Shown here: positions 18,657-26,965 of the stretch, piece after piece
How the letters are laid out: every line of letters begins with the position of its first letter
Numbering within the stretch: the first letter of the stretch is position 1
Assembly (NCBI GenBank): GCA_013393415.1
Contig: JABXHI010000033.1
Span: 1-64,000 of the forward strand
DNA from: Micrococcaceae bacterium
GTDB taxonomy: Bacteria > Actinomycetota > Actinomycetes > Actinomycetales > Micrococcaceae
Reading direction: 5' to 3'
DNA length: 64,000 nucleotides
Notes under the pieces: model-generated
The model's input: only the letters and a program-made list of their open reading frames with translations
Databases searched by the model: none
Told to the model about the DNA's origin: nothing
Made by a program: the position numbers and the translations under genes

Positions 18657-19604
18657 ATGGCCTCACAAGATTGGCTAGAAAAAGATTTCTACGCCACGTT
18701 AGGCGTCAGCAAGGATGCCAGTGCCGAAGAGATCAAAAAGGCATACCGAAAACTCGCTCGTACGTATCACCCCGACGCAAACCCGAACGACGAAGCTGCC
18801 GAACAACGTTTCAAAGAGATTACAGAAGCTAATACTGTCCTGTCCGACCCTGAGCAGCGACAAGAATACGATCAGTTGCGTGCCATGGGGTCCGGGGCGC
18901 GATTCACTGGTGCCGGCCCGGGTCGACAGCAAGGCGGTTTCGAAGATATCTTTTCGGGTCTCTTCGGCCAGGCCGGTGGTGGTCGACAAGGCGGGTTCGG
19001 CGATATGTTCGGAGGCTTCGGTGGGGGCCAAGGCTTCGGTGGTGGTTTCCAACAGCCGCCGACCAAAGGTGCGAACATCAAGGGGGCCGTCACCATCAGT
19101 TTTGCTGACTCGATTCGTGGCACGACCACGCACGTCAGTACAAGCTATGGTGCGGTCAACGAGGTGCGTATCCCGGCAGGTGTGAGAGACGGCCAAACCG
19201 TGCGCGCGAAAGGCAAAGGCCAACAGGGCACCGGTGGACGAGGCGACCTGATGGTCAAAGTTTCGGTCACCAAACATCCGCTGTTCGAACGCGATGGTGA
19301 CAATATTCGCGTTGCGGTGCCTGTATCTTTCGACGAGGCGGTACTCGGTACTACGATCGAAGTACCAACACTAGAGAGCTCCGTGAAGATCGGTGTTCCC
19401 GCCGGGTCATCGTCAGGCCGTGTTTTACGGTTGCGCGGCCGAGGTGTGAAAGCTTCGAAGCGTGCCGGTGACCTGCTCGTGGAACTTGTCATTGAGGTGC
19501 CCGAAGAGCTTACCGATGAGGCGAAAGCTGCGGTCGAGGCGTATCAGGCGGCAACCGAAGGCTTCGATCCGCGGGCCGAACTGGCACAGAAAGCTAGGTT
19601 GTAA
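18657..19604 (+). CDS. dnaJ: DnaJ-type co-chaperone without zinc finger
   Basis: J-domain co-chaperone stimulating DnaK ATPase. The 315-residue protein has a J domain (residues 9-75; HPD within [11 protein letters not shown]), a long Gly/Phe-rich linker (about 85-140) and the two beta-barrel substrate-binding domains ending near residue 300. There is no CxxCxGxG zinc-finger repeat, so it is a class B (CbpA-like) architecture. AGAGAGGAGG precedes the ATG. The hspR ATG overlaps its stop. Confidence 0.93.
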   Translation: MASQDWLEKDFYATLGVSKDASAEEIKKAYRKLARTYHPDANPNDEAAEQRFKEITEANTVLSDPEQRQEYDQLRAMGSGARFTGAGPGRQQGGFEDIFSGLFGQAGGGRQGGFGDMFGGFGGGQGFGGGFQQPPTKGANIKGAVTISFADSIRGTTTHVSTSYGAVNEVRIPAGVRDGQTVRAKGKGQQGTGGRGDLMVKVSVTKHPLFERDGDNIRVAVPVSFDEAVLGTTIEVPTLESSVKIGVPAGSSSGRVLRLRGRGVKASKRAGDLLVELVIEVPEELTDEAKAAVEAYQAATEGFDPRAELAQKARL

Positions 19605-20140
19605 TGGTCCACCGTCACCAACACGATCCCATCTACGTCATTTCGGTGGCGGCCCAGCTCGCCGATATGCACCCCCAAACCCTGCGGCAATATGACCGCA
19701 TGGGGCTGGTGGTGCCGACGCGGCAAGCCGGAGGCCAACGCCGGTATTCAGCCGAAGACGTTCGACTACTGCGTCGGATTCAGGGATTGTCGCGGGACGG
19801 TGTATCGCTCGAGGGCATCCGTCGTATCGTGGAATTGGAAGTCGAAGTCGACCAACTCCGCGATACGGTGGGTGAGCTCGTCGACCAGATTGCGGTGATG
19901 CGCTCTCACGTCTCATTCTCGAGAACCTTTACTGCCGGATCCACGGGCGTCACCACAAACATTCACGGACCCAGCGCATCCGACCCGTCTGACGATTTCG
20001 AAGCGCACGGGCTGCATCGCGAACAGCGACGCCGTCAACGATTCGACCGCCGACGTGTCGAAGAAGCCGTCATGTTCGCACTCGAGCAGTCAAAACCGCG
20101 CTACGCGCTGAATCAACCGAGGTTCGCCCTGCCCCGATAA
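19604..20140 (+). CDS. hspR: heat-shock repressor HspR
   Basis: MerR-family repressor that binds HAIR sites, with DnaK as corepressor in studied actinobacteria. The 178-residue protein has the winged HTH at about residues 7-75 (YVISVAAQLADMHPQTLRQYDRMGL, then RRYSAEDVRLLRRIQ) and a coiled coil (RIVELEVEVDQLRDTV). It is longer than the usual 125-150 residues because of a basic C-terminal extension. TAATG overlap with dnaJ. Closes an autoregulated operon. Confidence 0.94.
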   Translation: MVHRHQHDPIYVISVAAQLADMHPQTLRQYDRMGLVVPTRQAGGQRRYSAEDVRLLRRIQGLSRDGVSLEGIRRIVELEVEVDQLRDTVGELVDQIAVMRSHVSFSRTFTAGSTGVTTNIHGPSASDPSDDFEAHGLHREQRRRQRFDRRRVEEAVMFALEQSKPRYALNQPRFALPR

Positions 20141-20238
20141 CGAGACACACAGGCCCCTGCTGCAGACGTACTGTTCACTGGCGGCGATCGTGCTTATGAT
20201 GGACGTCGTATACGTTCTCAGCGATTCGGAGGCATGCC

Positions 20239-21621
20239 GTGGGCGGTCTTGGATTACTCATAACCTTTTTCATCGCCATCGTGGTGATGATTTTGATGAT
20301 TTCAAAGTGGCGGGTCCACCCGTTCTTGGCAATTTTGTCCATTGCGTTGGCAATGGGACTTATCGGAGGTATTCCGCTCACCGACCAGGGCGAGGAAACA
20401 CCCGGCATCGCCACCGTCATCGGAGACGGCTTTTCCGGCATCTTTACGTCCATCGGTATCGTCATCATCTTGGGCGCGCTCATCGGGCTCATTTTGGAAA
20501 AGACCGGTGGCGGCTTTCAAATGGCCGATGCGTTGGTCAACACCGTTGGCAAACGCTTCCCGGTCCTGGCCACCCAGCTGATGGGTTTCGTTGTCTCGAT
20601 TGCGGTGTTCTGTGACTCAGGGTTCGTCGTGTTAAACCCTATTCGTCGTGCACTGGTGCGCCGAACGGCGACGGCGTCGGCATCGATGACCGTAGCGCTG
20701 GCGTCGGGACTGTACATTTCACACGTCTTTGTTCCACCAACCCCCGGACCGATTGCAGCAGCCACCACATTGGGGTTGGAAGACAACCTCATTTTGGTCA
20801 TCGGGATGGGGCTGCTGGTGTCTATTCCGGCGCTGATCGTCGCGTATTTCATGTCGTCGTGGTTGGGTAAACGGGTCACCACCCCGGAAGACCAAGAGAT
20901 GACCTCCGACGATGTGGAAGCCGAATACGAAGCCTTACGGGCCTCCTACGGTCGGTTACCGGGCAAGTTGTTGTCGTTTTTGCCGATCCTGGTGCCGATT
21001 CTAGCAATGGCGATCGGCTCGGTCGTCACGATGGCCGGCTGGCAGGGCTTTAGCGCTGAACTCTTCGAATTCTTCGGCATCCCGGTCATCGCGTTGACGC
21101 TGGGCCTGCTCATGGCACTGATCTTATTGGGTCTACAGCGTCGCATGTCCGAACTGCTCGACGTCACAGAAGATACGCTGCGTGTGACCGGCCCGATCTT
21201 GTTCATCACGGGTGCGGGGAGTGCCCTGGGCACGGTCATTGCTGCAACTCCGCTCATTGACTACATCACCGAGATTGCGCCTGGTTTCGCCTCGATCGGT
21301 CTATTCTTCCCGTTCATCGTCTCGGCGATTCTCAAAACCGCACAGGGTTCGTCGACCGTCGCCCTGGTAACCACGGCCGGTATCGTGGCACCGTTGCTGA
21401 GCACGCTGGGATTGGAAAGCGACATCGAAGTAGCCCTGGCGGTCATGGCGATCGCCGCTGGTGCCATGACGGTTTCTCACGCGAACGACTCCTATTTCTG
21501 GGTGGTGACGCGCTTCGGTAACCTCACCGTACAAGAGGGGTATCGCACCCACACACTGACGACGGGTGTCATGGGCGTGACCTCCATCATTTGCATCTGG
21601 GTTCTGGGGCTCTTTGTATGA
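20239..21621 (+). CDS. GntP-family permease, probably for glycerate
   Basis: Proton-coupled sugar-acid symporter of the inner membrane, 460 residues with about 12-14 spans. Family features include FCDSGFVVLNPIRRALVRR and SHVFVPPTPGPIAAA, plus SHANDSYFWVVTRFG near the end. GGAGG lies 6 bases before the GTG. The glycerate kinase gene overlaps its stop by 4 bp (ATGA), so the substrate is inferred to be glycerate rather than gluconate. The 98-bp gap to hspR shows no clear terminator. Confidence 0.9.
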   Translation: MGGLGLLITFFIAIVVMILMISKWRVHPFLAILSIALAMGLIGGIPLTDQGEETPGIATVIGDGFSGIFTSIGIVIILGALIGLILEKTGGGFQMADALVNTVGKRFPVLATQLMGFVVSIAVFCDSGFVVLNPIRRALVRRTATASASMTVALASGLYISHVFVPPTPGPIAAATTLGLEDNLILVIGMGLLVSIPALIVAYFMSSWLGKRVTTPEDQEMTSDDVEAEYEALRASYGRLPGKLLSFLPILVPILAMAIGSVVTMAGWQGFSAELFEFFGIPVIALTLGLLMALILLGLQRRMSELLDVTEDTLRVTGPILFITGAGSALGTVIAATPLIDYITEIAPGFASIGLFFPFIVSAILKTAQGSSTVALVTTAGIVAPLLSTLGLESDIEVALAVMAIAAGAMTVSHANDSYFWVVTRFGNLTVQEGYRTHTLTTGVMGVTSIICIWVLGLFV

Positions 21622-22730
21622 CCGCACGTGATTTGAATATCGTCTTGGTGCCGGACTCTTTCAAGGGGTCGCTGAATTCCGTGCAAGTGGCTGAGGCTTT
21701 GAGCAAGGGACTGCGGCGTGCTGCACCCGATGCCGAAATTTGTGCGATCCCGATGGCAGATGGCGGCGAAGGTACCGTGGACGCGCTGATTGCAGCTGCC
21801 AATGGCAGTCACCATACCCTCGAGGTGACGGGCCCAGAACACAAGCCGGTGACCGCCGCGTACGGCCTCATTGAGGACGGTGCGGTAGTTGAAATGGCTG
21901 CTGCCGCGGGGCTGCCGTTGACCGAGCACCCGAACCCTGAAACCACAACCACCTATGGGGTTGGGGAGCTCATCGCCGCCCTGGCTGATCGGCGGCTCAC
22001 GATTGGCGCCGGCGGATCGGCGACCAACGATCTGGGGTGTGGGGCAGCCGCTGCGTGCGGCGTGACATTCTTGGACGATGCCGGTACGAGTTTTATCCCG
22101 ACCGGGGCGACCCTGGGCCGCATCGCTCGGATCGACACTTCTGCGATGCTGGGGCCCATCGATATCACCGTGATGACCGATATCGACAACCCGTTATTGG
22201 GCGACGCAGGGGCCGCAGCGGTTTTCGCACCCCAAAAGGGTGCCGATACGCCAATGGTACACCGGCTCGAAGCCGGTGCGGCGCATGCTGCCGACATCAT
22301 CGCCCGTGACGTAGGTGTCGACGTCACCGAGCTTGTGGGAGGGGGAGCCGCGGGTGGTTTTGCCGCGGGCATGCACGCCTTCTTTGGTGCCACGTTGCAA
22401 CCTGGTATCGATGCGATCCTTGACGCTGTGGATTTTGATGCGCGGGCGCGATCCGCCGATCTCATTGTCACCGGCGAAGGGCAACTGGATGGACAGTCGC
22501 TCGCTGGCAAGGTGCCCGTCGGGGTAGCCCGTCGTACGGACAAACCAGTGATCGCAATTGTTGGTTCCATTGGTGACGGCGCCCAGGCTTGTTACGACCA
22601 CGGAATTACCGCGATCTATGGGATCACGCCGAGACCACAGGACTTAGCATCCGCGCTCGCAAATACCGCACAGAACCTGGCAGACACCGCAGAAAACGTG
22701 TTGCGCACGTGGTTGGCAGCGGCTGGCTAG
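21618..22730 (+). CDS. glxK: glycerate kinase
   Basis: Phosphorylates glycerate (type I glycerate 2-kinase family) using ATP. The 370-residue protein has the N-terminal VLVPDSFKGSLNSVQVAEAL motif, MADGGEGTVDAL, and a C-terminal VTGEGQLDGQS motif. ATG at 21618 overlaps the permease stop (ATGA); the open frame upstream lies inside gntP. Its stop overlaps the stop of the convergent trmB gene by 4 bp. Confidence 0.94.
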   Translation: MTARDLNIVLVPDSFKGSLNSVQVAEALSKGLRRAAPDAEICAIPMADGGEGTVDALIAAANGSHHTLEVTGPEHKPVTAAYGLIEDGAVVEMAAAAGLPLTEHPNPETTTTYGVGELIAALADRRLTIGAGGSATNDLGCGAAAACGVTFLDDAGTSFIPTGATLGRIARIDTSAMLGPIDITVMTDIDNPLLGDAGAAAVFAPQKGADTPMVHRLEAGAAHAADIIARDVGVDVTELVGGGAAGGFAAGMHAFFGATLQPGIDAILDAVDFDARARSADLIVTGEGQLDGQSLAGKVPVGVARRTDKPVIAIVGSIGDGAQACYDHGITAIYGITPRPQDLASALANTAQNLADTAENVLRTWLAAAG

Positions 22731-23671
22731 TCTGTGCGCTGGTAGGTCAGGTCGAAAATGTATCGTCCGGCGCGCTGGGCTTTGGCCTCAAAACTGGTGA
22801 CCGGCCGGGTTTCGAAGCGCGGCGCCCACCCACCGATCGCATCGAGTGCTTCAGCTTCGGACAGGGGCGTTCCGTTATCGGTGCCGTGCAAGCGCGCCAG
22901 CGTCAACGGTGACGTCTTACCGGCCAGTCGAGAAGGGTGCAGATTTTTGAATGCTGGATGAGCGTCCAAAGTGTCACGCATTTGCATCGCGTAATGTGAC
23001 CAGTCAGTGGCCAGCCGGATGAGCCCGCCGATTTGCAGCACCCGGGCCACGCGGTCTAAGAATTTTGGCTGGATGAGGCGACGCTTGTGGTATCGGGTCT
23101 TGGGCCAGGGGTCGGAGAAGAAAACCCAGACTTCCGCGGCGGCATGTTCTGGCACCATATGGTCCAGCACCTCGGGGGCGTTGGCCTCCACCATGCGAAT
23201 GTTGGTGACGTTTTCGGAATCTACGCGATCCAAGAGTTTGGCCAGCCCAGGGCGATACACTTCGACGGCCAAAAAGTTCTTGTCGGGGTGGGCTGTTGCG
23301 CCGGCGAATGTCGACTCGCCGTGCCCCACGCCAATATCGATGATGAGCGGGGCGTCGTGGCCCCAGGTTTCAGCAATATTCAGTTGCGATTGTGGTGCCA
23401 CCGATGTTTGGCCGAACAACCGCGACACCGGCAATATGGTGGTGCCGGTGTGGTATTGCCACAGGCGCTGCCGGTTCGCCGACATCGCCAGTTCGCGCCG
23501 TACGAACGAAACCGGAGCATCACGGACAATCTTGACGCCATCGCGGGTCTCGACTTTTTGATATCCCGCTGGCACCGGTTGCGTAGCCGACGGTTGACCG
23601 GTCGGGTCGTCACCGCTCGGTGGCTGTGTGCTCGAGTGCTCGGGCGCGTCGTGGTGGTTGTGTGCAGGCAT
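22727..23671 (-). CDS. trmB: tRNA (guanine-N7-)-methyltransferase
   Basis: Makes m7G46 in tRNA with SAM. The 314-residue protein has the SAM motif DIGVGHGES, the family signature VFFSDPWPKTRYHKRRLIQPKF and LATDWSHYAMQM. The N-terminal 90 residues before the domain are low-complexity and His/Pro rich. The frame is open to 23815; ATG at 23671 is my choice because homology begins well after it, but no strong ribosome-binding site marks any candidate. Confidence 0.9.
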   Translation of the reverse strand: MPAHNHHDAPEHSSTQPPSGDDPTGQPSATQPVPAGYQKVETRDGVKIVRDAPVSFVRRELAMSANRQRLWQYHTGTTILPVSRLFGQTSVAPQSQLNIAETWGHDAPLIIDIGVGHGESTFAGATAHPDKNFLAVEVYRPGLAKLLDRVDSENVTNIRMVEANAPEVLDHMVPEHAAAEVWVFFSDPWPKTRYHKRRLIQPKFLDRVARVLQIGGLIRLATDWSHYAMQMRDTLDAHPAFKNLHPSRLAGKTSPLTLARLHGTDNGTPLSEAEALDAIGGWAPRFETRPVTSFEAKAQRAGRYIFDLTYQRTD

Positions 23672-23914
23672 AAAATCAGAAACGTTTCGGGGTCGGACGG
23701 CGTGGTCACCCGTCGGCAGGAGGCCACAACGGGCGTGGTGGTGCACCGCCATCGTAATCCACTGGCGCTCAGCGCCACGAATTCCGTGTCGGTTTCGGAA
23801 GGTTACCCGCGGCAATTCTTGGTGTGGAGTTTTGTAGCGCTCCTCGAACGTATTGGAATTGGCGTTGAAAGTATTACAGTTAAGGACGACGAGTCCCGAA
23901 TGGAAGGAAGACTT

Positions 23915-24520
23915 ATGAGCTTGGCTCAGTTGCCGATACGTTTGACCACCGGTGCGTTCGTGCTGAACTCCGGTATCTCAAAGCTTAGTCTCTCGGAAGA
24001 AGAGGCTGAAGGACTGCAGCAGATGGCGTCGAATGGCGTGCCGATGCTTGCTGACATGTCGCCCGCAGCATTCCGCCGGTTCATTGCCTTCACCGAAATT
24101 GGTGTCGGCGCTGCACAGCTGATCCCAAAAGTTCCGGGCTGGTTGTCTGGTTCGGCACTGACTGCGTTTTCTGCCGGGATGCTCAACATGTACTTGAACA
24201 CCCCGGGCATGACCCAAGAAGGCGGCGTGCGTCCCACGCAGGATGGCACCGCGGTTGCCAAAGACGTGTGGATGCTCGGCGCTGGTGCGTCCATGATCGT
24301 GGATTCACTGCTCAACACCACATCGCGCCGCAAGAAGTCTGCGAAGCGTCGTGTGGAAAAGATTCACGAGGCAAAAGACCAGAAGGTCGAAGCAATTCAC
24401 GATGCACGGGACGAACAGCACAAAGCTCTCGAAACCGCGCGTGAAGCTGCGAAAGAAGAACGGAAAGCTGCGCGCAAGGCTGCCCGTACCGCACGCAAAG
24501 AGGCCAATAAAGCCGCCTAG
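23915..24520 (+). CDS. DoxX-like membrane protein with basic C-terminal helix
   Basis: A 201-residue protein. The first 140 residues have about four hydrophobic helices in DoxX-family order (TGAFVLNSGISKL, IAFTEIGVGAAQLIPKVPGW, AFSAGMLNMYL, DVWMLGAGASMIVDSLL). The last 60 form a very long Lys/Arg/Glu/Ala-rich amphipathic helix, likely cytosolic coiled coil. GGAAGGAAG lies before the ATG. A longer open frame from 23087 is a shadow of trmB. Function unknown. Confidence 0.82.
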   Translation: MSLAQLPIRLTTGAFVLNSGISKLSLSEEEAEGLQQMASNGVPMLADMSPAAFRRFIAFTEIGVGAAQLIPKVPGWLSGSALTAFSAGMLNMYLNTPGMTQEGGVRPTQDGTAVAKDVWMLGAGASMIVDSLLNTTSRRKKSAKRRVEKIHEAKDQKVEAIHDARDEQHKALETAREAAKEERKAARKAARTARKEANKAA

Positions 24521-24574
24521 GTTTGCGGCGGTTTACAGTCCAATATTTTCATATGTTCAGACCCGACTACCGCG

Positions 24575-25894
24575 TTAATCGGGCTCGTATTCTCCGCGAT
24601 ATGCCGCGTCGTCGGCGGTGTCATACCGTACCGATGATGGCGGTGCGACCGCGTGGAAAGGGGCACCGGTTGATGGTGGGTAGTCGGGTTCTCGTATTGC
24701 CCACAACGATTCGGCTTCGGTCAACTGAGGGGTTTTGGGTGTTGTGACCGGTTGGTCGTCGTGATAGTTGTCCACAATGATGCCCGAGATGCGGCGCCGA
24801 TTTTCAGTTTCGGCATCCAGCAGGCGCAGTACCCAGGTGTGCTCGGTGGCCAGCTGCAATTCGTCCCCGGCCGCATACCCCGACGCGAGCTGTTTGGCGC
24901 GCAAGATTTCGGCGTCCCAGGCGGCTGCCGCCAACATCACGATGAAGGCAACCCAGATCAGCAGGATGACATAGAGGATGCCGTTGACCGTGAAGAACGC
25001 CTGTTCAAACATGGCCACGTGATCGAGTAACCAACCGGTAAAAGCAATTGCGGCAAACAGAATGATGACGGTGACGGCCGCGCCCGAGGAGATGATCCGG
25101 TACCGGGGCCGGCGCACATTGGGGCCGCGATAAAACGCTTGCGATACCAGGAAAATGAGCACTAACAGAATCAGCGGCCATTTGAGGATGTTCCAGGTGG
25201 CGATCGCTTCTTGGGTCAGTCCGAGCACTTCACCCAGGCGGACCGAGAAGTCGCCGCCCAGGATGATCAGTAATAGCAAGAGTAGGGACGCAACCATGAG
25301 CACCAAGGTTTCGACGAATACGACAAACCGAAAGTAAATGAAGGGGCGCCCTTCGCGGGTATCGTAAATGCGGTTCATCGCCCGATGAAAAGCCGCCACG
25401 ACGTTGGATGCTGAATACAGCGACCCGATCAGGCCCAGCACGAGTGGGGTGATGCCACCGGGTGTATCGATGAGTCGAAAGAGTGTGTTGGCTACGGTGG
25501 AGGCCTCGAGTGCCGGTACGAGGTCGTTGACCAGCCCGGCGATCGTCCAAATGGTTTCCTCTGTGAAGTCCACTAGTGCCACGATGGATCCCAGCGCGAT
25601 GAGTCCGGGCAGTAGTGAGAGCATCAAGTAGAACGTCATGGTGGCCGCCACATCCCACACTTGCATGGCGATGGCGCGTCCCCAGGTGCGACGAATGACG
25701 AACCACCAGGTGGGACGCGGACGCTGATAGGTTCTTGGCGGGCGCTGCCGCGTGAGCTTGGTGATGGCTGTTGTGGCCGCACGCTTGGCCGTCGAACGTC
25801 GTCGTCTGGTGTCCGAGTCCGCCGTTGGGTTTGGCTGCGCGGCGGCATCCGACGTCGGGGGCGTGCGCGGTGGGTCAGCGGCGGAGTGAGACAT
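24575..25894 (-). CDS. YihY/BrkB-family inner membrane protein
   Basis: A 439-residue membrane protein with six predicted spans between about residues 65 and 330 and the family motifs TMTFYLMLSLLPGLIALGS, IGSLYSASNVVAAFHRAMNRIYD and EGRPFIYFR. The N-terminus (60 residues) and C-terminus (80 residues) are hydrophilic. YihY proteins were once called RNase BN but are not nucleases; role unknown. Start is uncertain: GGAGG is only 1 base from ATG 25894 and the frame is open to 25990. Confidence 0.85.
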   Translation of the reverse strand: MSHSAADPPRTPPTSDAAAQPNPTADSDTRRRRSTAKRAATTAITKLTRQRPPRTYQRPRPTWWFVIRRTWGRAIAMQVWDVAATMTFYLMLSLLPGLIALGSIVALVDFTEETIWTIAGLVNDLVPALEASTVANTLFRLIDTPGGITPLVLGLIGSLYSASNVVAAFHRAMNRIYDTREGRPFIYFRFVVFVETLVLMVASLLLLLLIILGGDFSVRLGEVLGLTQEAIATWNILKWPLILLVLIFLVSQAFYRGPNVRRPRYRIISSGAAVTVIILFAAIAFTGWLLDHVAMFEQAFFTVNGILYVILLIWVAFIVMLAAAAWDAEILRAKQLASGYAAGDELQLATEHTWVLRLLDAETENRRRISGIIVDNYHDDQPVTTPKTPQLTEAESLWAIREPDYPPSTGAPFHAVAPPSSVRYDTADDAAYRGEYEPD

Positions 25895-26020
25895 GCCTCC
25901 GAGCTTAGCTGCTCGTACACCAGGTTTGAGGGTAGCTGGATGCTTCGCGGTGACTCTGGCGGCCCTGCACGGTGCAAATGTTGCATTCAAGATGAGAACT
26001 CACGGTATCGTAGAGGTGTG

Positions 26021-26851
26021 ATGGTAGTGAAACGAAAAGCTATACGGTTTGCGGCACTGGTTGCTGCCGGTGGGATGCTGCTGGCAGGCTGCACGGACCA
26101 GGGCGCTGAGCAACCGGAAGCTTCACCGAGCGAGGAAGCTGCGACGTCGGCGTCTCCTTCCGCGCCCGAGGTGGATTTAGAACAGTATGCGGCTGCCTTG
26201 GTGTCGGACGTCGAGCTGATGGGTGTTGCAGGTGACCCGCCGGTTGAGGGGTTCGTGGATGACCCAGTTTCGATGTACTTGACGCTCAGTGATTTTTCCC
26301 CGTCGGGCACCTGTGAAGAGCTCCTCGATGAGTTGAATTCCTACACGGCCCCGGCGGTTGCTGGCGTGTCGGCGCACTTCGTCAAGGAAGTGCCCTCTGA
26401 CGCTGCTACGGATGGCGCTGCCACGGATGGTCAGTCTCCTGAGGCATCCGAAGCGAACACGCAGACCATGATCTTCGAGACGCGGACCTCTGAAGAACCC
26501 ATGTCGATCTATCGCGAAATCCCGAATGCTTGCGAAACGTTGAGTTCGGACGAGGTTGAAGGCGCAGAAGCAGAATTCACCAAAGTTCCGGGTCTCGATG
26601 CCATCCACCTAGAAATTTCTGACGGGGACGGCTCCGAATCGATGGCGGTCGGGGGGTCTTCGGTTAACGGTCGGTACCACATGTACATGACGGCCGAGCA
26701 GGTTTCGATTGAAGAGGCCGAAGAAATGTTTGGCGCCCAGGCCGAGAAGCTGCAGGAAACCTTCGAGGACGAAGCTTCTGCCGAGCCAAGTGAGACCACA
26801 AGCGAGAGTCCGACCGAAGCGACTTCTGCTGCCGAACCGTCCGGCAGTTAA
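26021..26851 (+). CDS. secreted lipoprotein, unknown function
   Basis: A 276-residue protein with a lipoprotein signal: basic N-terminus KRKAIRF, hydrophobic core and lipobox LLAGC (Cys at residue 24). A Ser/Pro/Glu/Ala-rich linker follows, then a globular domain with two Cys (TCEELLDEL and NACETLSS) that may form a disulfide, and an acidic Ser/Thr/Glu tail. ATG at 26021 has AGAGG upstream. No family recognised; fixed to the outer face of the membrane by inference. Confidence 0.8.
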   Translation: MVVKRKAIRFAALVAAGGMLLAGCTDQGAEQPEASPSEEAATSASPSAPEVDLEQYAAALVSDVELMGVAGDPPVEGFVDDPVSMYLTLSDFSPSGTCEELLDELNSYTAPAVAGVSAHFVKEVPSDAATDGAATDGQSPEASEANTQTMIFETRTSEEPMSIYREIPNACETLSSDEVEGAEAEFTKVPGLDAIHLEISDGDGSESMAVGGSSVNGRYHMYMTAEQVSIEEAEEMFGAQAEKLQETFEDEASAEPSETTSESPTEATSAAEPSGS

Positions 26852-26876
26852 TCTTTTCCACAGCGTTGCTGAATGT

Positions 26877-26903
26877 GGGAATATTTCCTATCCAAACGGG
26901 GTT
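26877..26903 (+). promoter_or_regulatory. SigR/SigH-type promoter for clpB
   Basis: GGGAAT at 26877-26882, an 18-base spacer and GTT at 26901-26903 match the GGGAAT-N18-GTT consensus recognised by the thiol-oxidative-stress sigma factors SigR/SigH. It sits about 65-90 bp upstream of the clpB ATG, and its -10 end runs into the HAIR site. Confidence 0.65.
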
Positions 26904-26921
26904 GACTTAACTAGACTCAAG
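26901..26921. promoter_or_regulatory. HAIR-like HspR site (clpB)
   Basis: GTTGACT-N7-ACTCAAG: the right half-site is perfect and the left matches CTTGAGT at 5 of 7 positions, with the correct 7-base spacing. It overlaps the -10 region of the putative SigR/SigH promoter and ends 45 bp before the clpB start, a position expected for repression. Confidence 0.75.
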
Positions 26922-26965
26922 TTTAGGTTTTGGATTCCCGGGAACCCCGGGAGTAAGGAGTATTG

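Noticed and set aside
23087-23914. 477-codon open frame 23087-24520 whose first part could be a larger protein
   Set aside because: The first 276 codons are antisense to trmB, which has full methyltransferase motifs. Only the part from 23915 has a ribosome-binding site and family-like spans.
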